Below, piece after piece: positions 6,038-6,112 of a stretch of 6,112 nucleotides of DNA (positions within the stretch are counted from its first letter, which is position 1; the number at the start of each line of letters is the position of its first letter). The translations under genes were made by a program, and so were the position numbers. This DNA is from Flavobacterium sp. (lineage in GTDB: Bacteria > Bacteroidota > Bacteroidia > Flavobacteriales > Flavobacteriaceae). The notes below the pieces were generated by a model. The model had not been told where the DNA came from. It saw nothing but the letters and a program-made list of their open reading frames with translations, and made no database searches. The stretch spans positions 1-6,112 of the forward strand of contig JAHEBK010000113.1 of assembly GCA_024642295.1 (NCBI GenBank), given 5' to 3'.

Positions 6038-6112
6038 ATGAACAAAATAGAAAAATACATACAACAATTTGAACCCGAAATTCAAGAAAAACTAAATGTT
6101 TTGAGACAACTA
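6038..6112 (+). CDS. DUF1801/YdhG-like small protein, N-terminal part only
   Basis: Twenty-five codons are present before the window ends. The sequence begins MNKIEKYIQQFEPEIQEKLN and continues VLRQL. This matches the opening of DUF1801 (YdhG/YobT-like) proteins, which typically start with an acidic or polar M..I..YI..F....Q..L..LR helix. Members are small cytoplasmic proteins of about 110-150 residues; some are annotated as iron chaperones by similarity to frataxin-fold proteins, but function is mostly unproven. The ATG at 6038 is chosen because the ATG at 6031 is out of frame and stops after 13 codons. There is no Shine-Dalgarno sequence; the upstream ACAAAAATGAACA is A-rich. The rest of the gene is outside the window, so domain completeness cannot be judged. 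Confidence 0.65.
   Translation, partial: MNKIEKYIQQFEPEIQEKLNVLRQL

Noticed and set aside
1..6112. CRISPR array, tRNA or rRNA gene, transposase, phage or defence module
   Set aside because: No regularly spaced repeats, no tRNA-like cloverleaf or rRNA signature, and no coding frame with such domains were seen.

Overview
The window looks like an ordinary chromosomal stretch from a Bacteroidota member, most likely Flavobacterium or a close relative. The evidence is the low GC content, the absence of Shine-Dalgarno sequences before the genes, Bacteroidota-type promoter elements (TAnnTTTG), lipoprotein signals, and HemB and Mfd sequences of the flavobacterial kind. All genes I can support lie on the + strand.

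Layout. Bases 1-59 are the last codons of a gene whose tail fits HemF (coproporphyrinogen III oxidase). After an AT-rich intergenic inverted repeat (61-148) comes hemB (153-1148, porphobilinogen synthase). A recognisable promoter then precedes a small lipid-anchored cytochrome c (1212-1625). A 131-base gap with a weaker promoter leads to an unrecognised helical lipoprotein (1757-2359). Its stop codon overlaps the TTG start of mfd (2352-5726, transcription-repair coupling factor). The final intergenic region (5727-6037, 311 bases) has no credible gene. It holds a nested palindromic repeat (about 5773-5866) flanked by an 11-base direct repeat, a good promoter match (5884-5911) and a second imperfect inverted repeat (5993-6026). 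The window ends inside the first 25 codons of a DUF1801/YdhG-like gene (6038-6112).

How the genes relate. HemF and HemB serve the same tetrapyrrole pathway, and the next gene makes a haem protein, so the left half has a loose haem theme. The unknown lipoprotein and mfd are tied by an 8-base overlap and are probably translationally coupled, although no functional link between an envelope lipoprotein and a cytoplasmic repair translocase is evident. I see no phage, transposase, CRISPR, toxin-antitoxin or defence genes, and nothing that amounts to a new system. The most interesting material is the non-coding repeat structure downstream of mfd.
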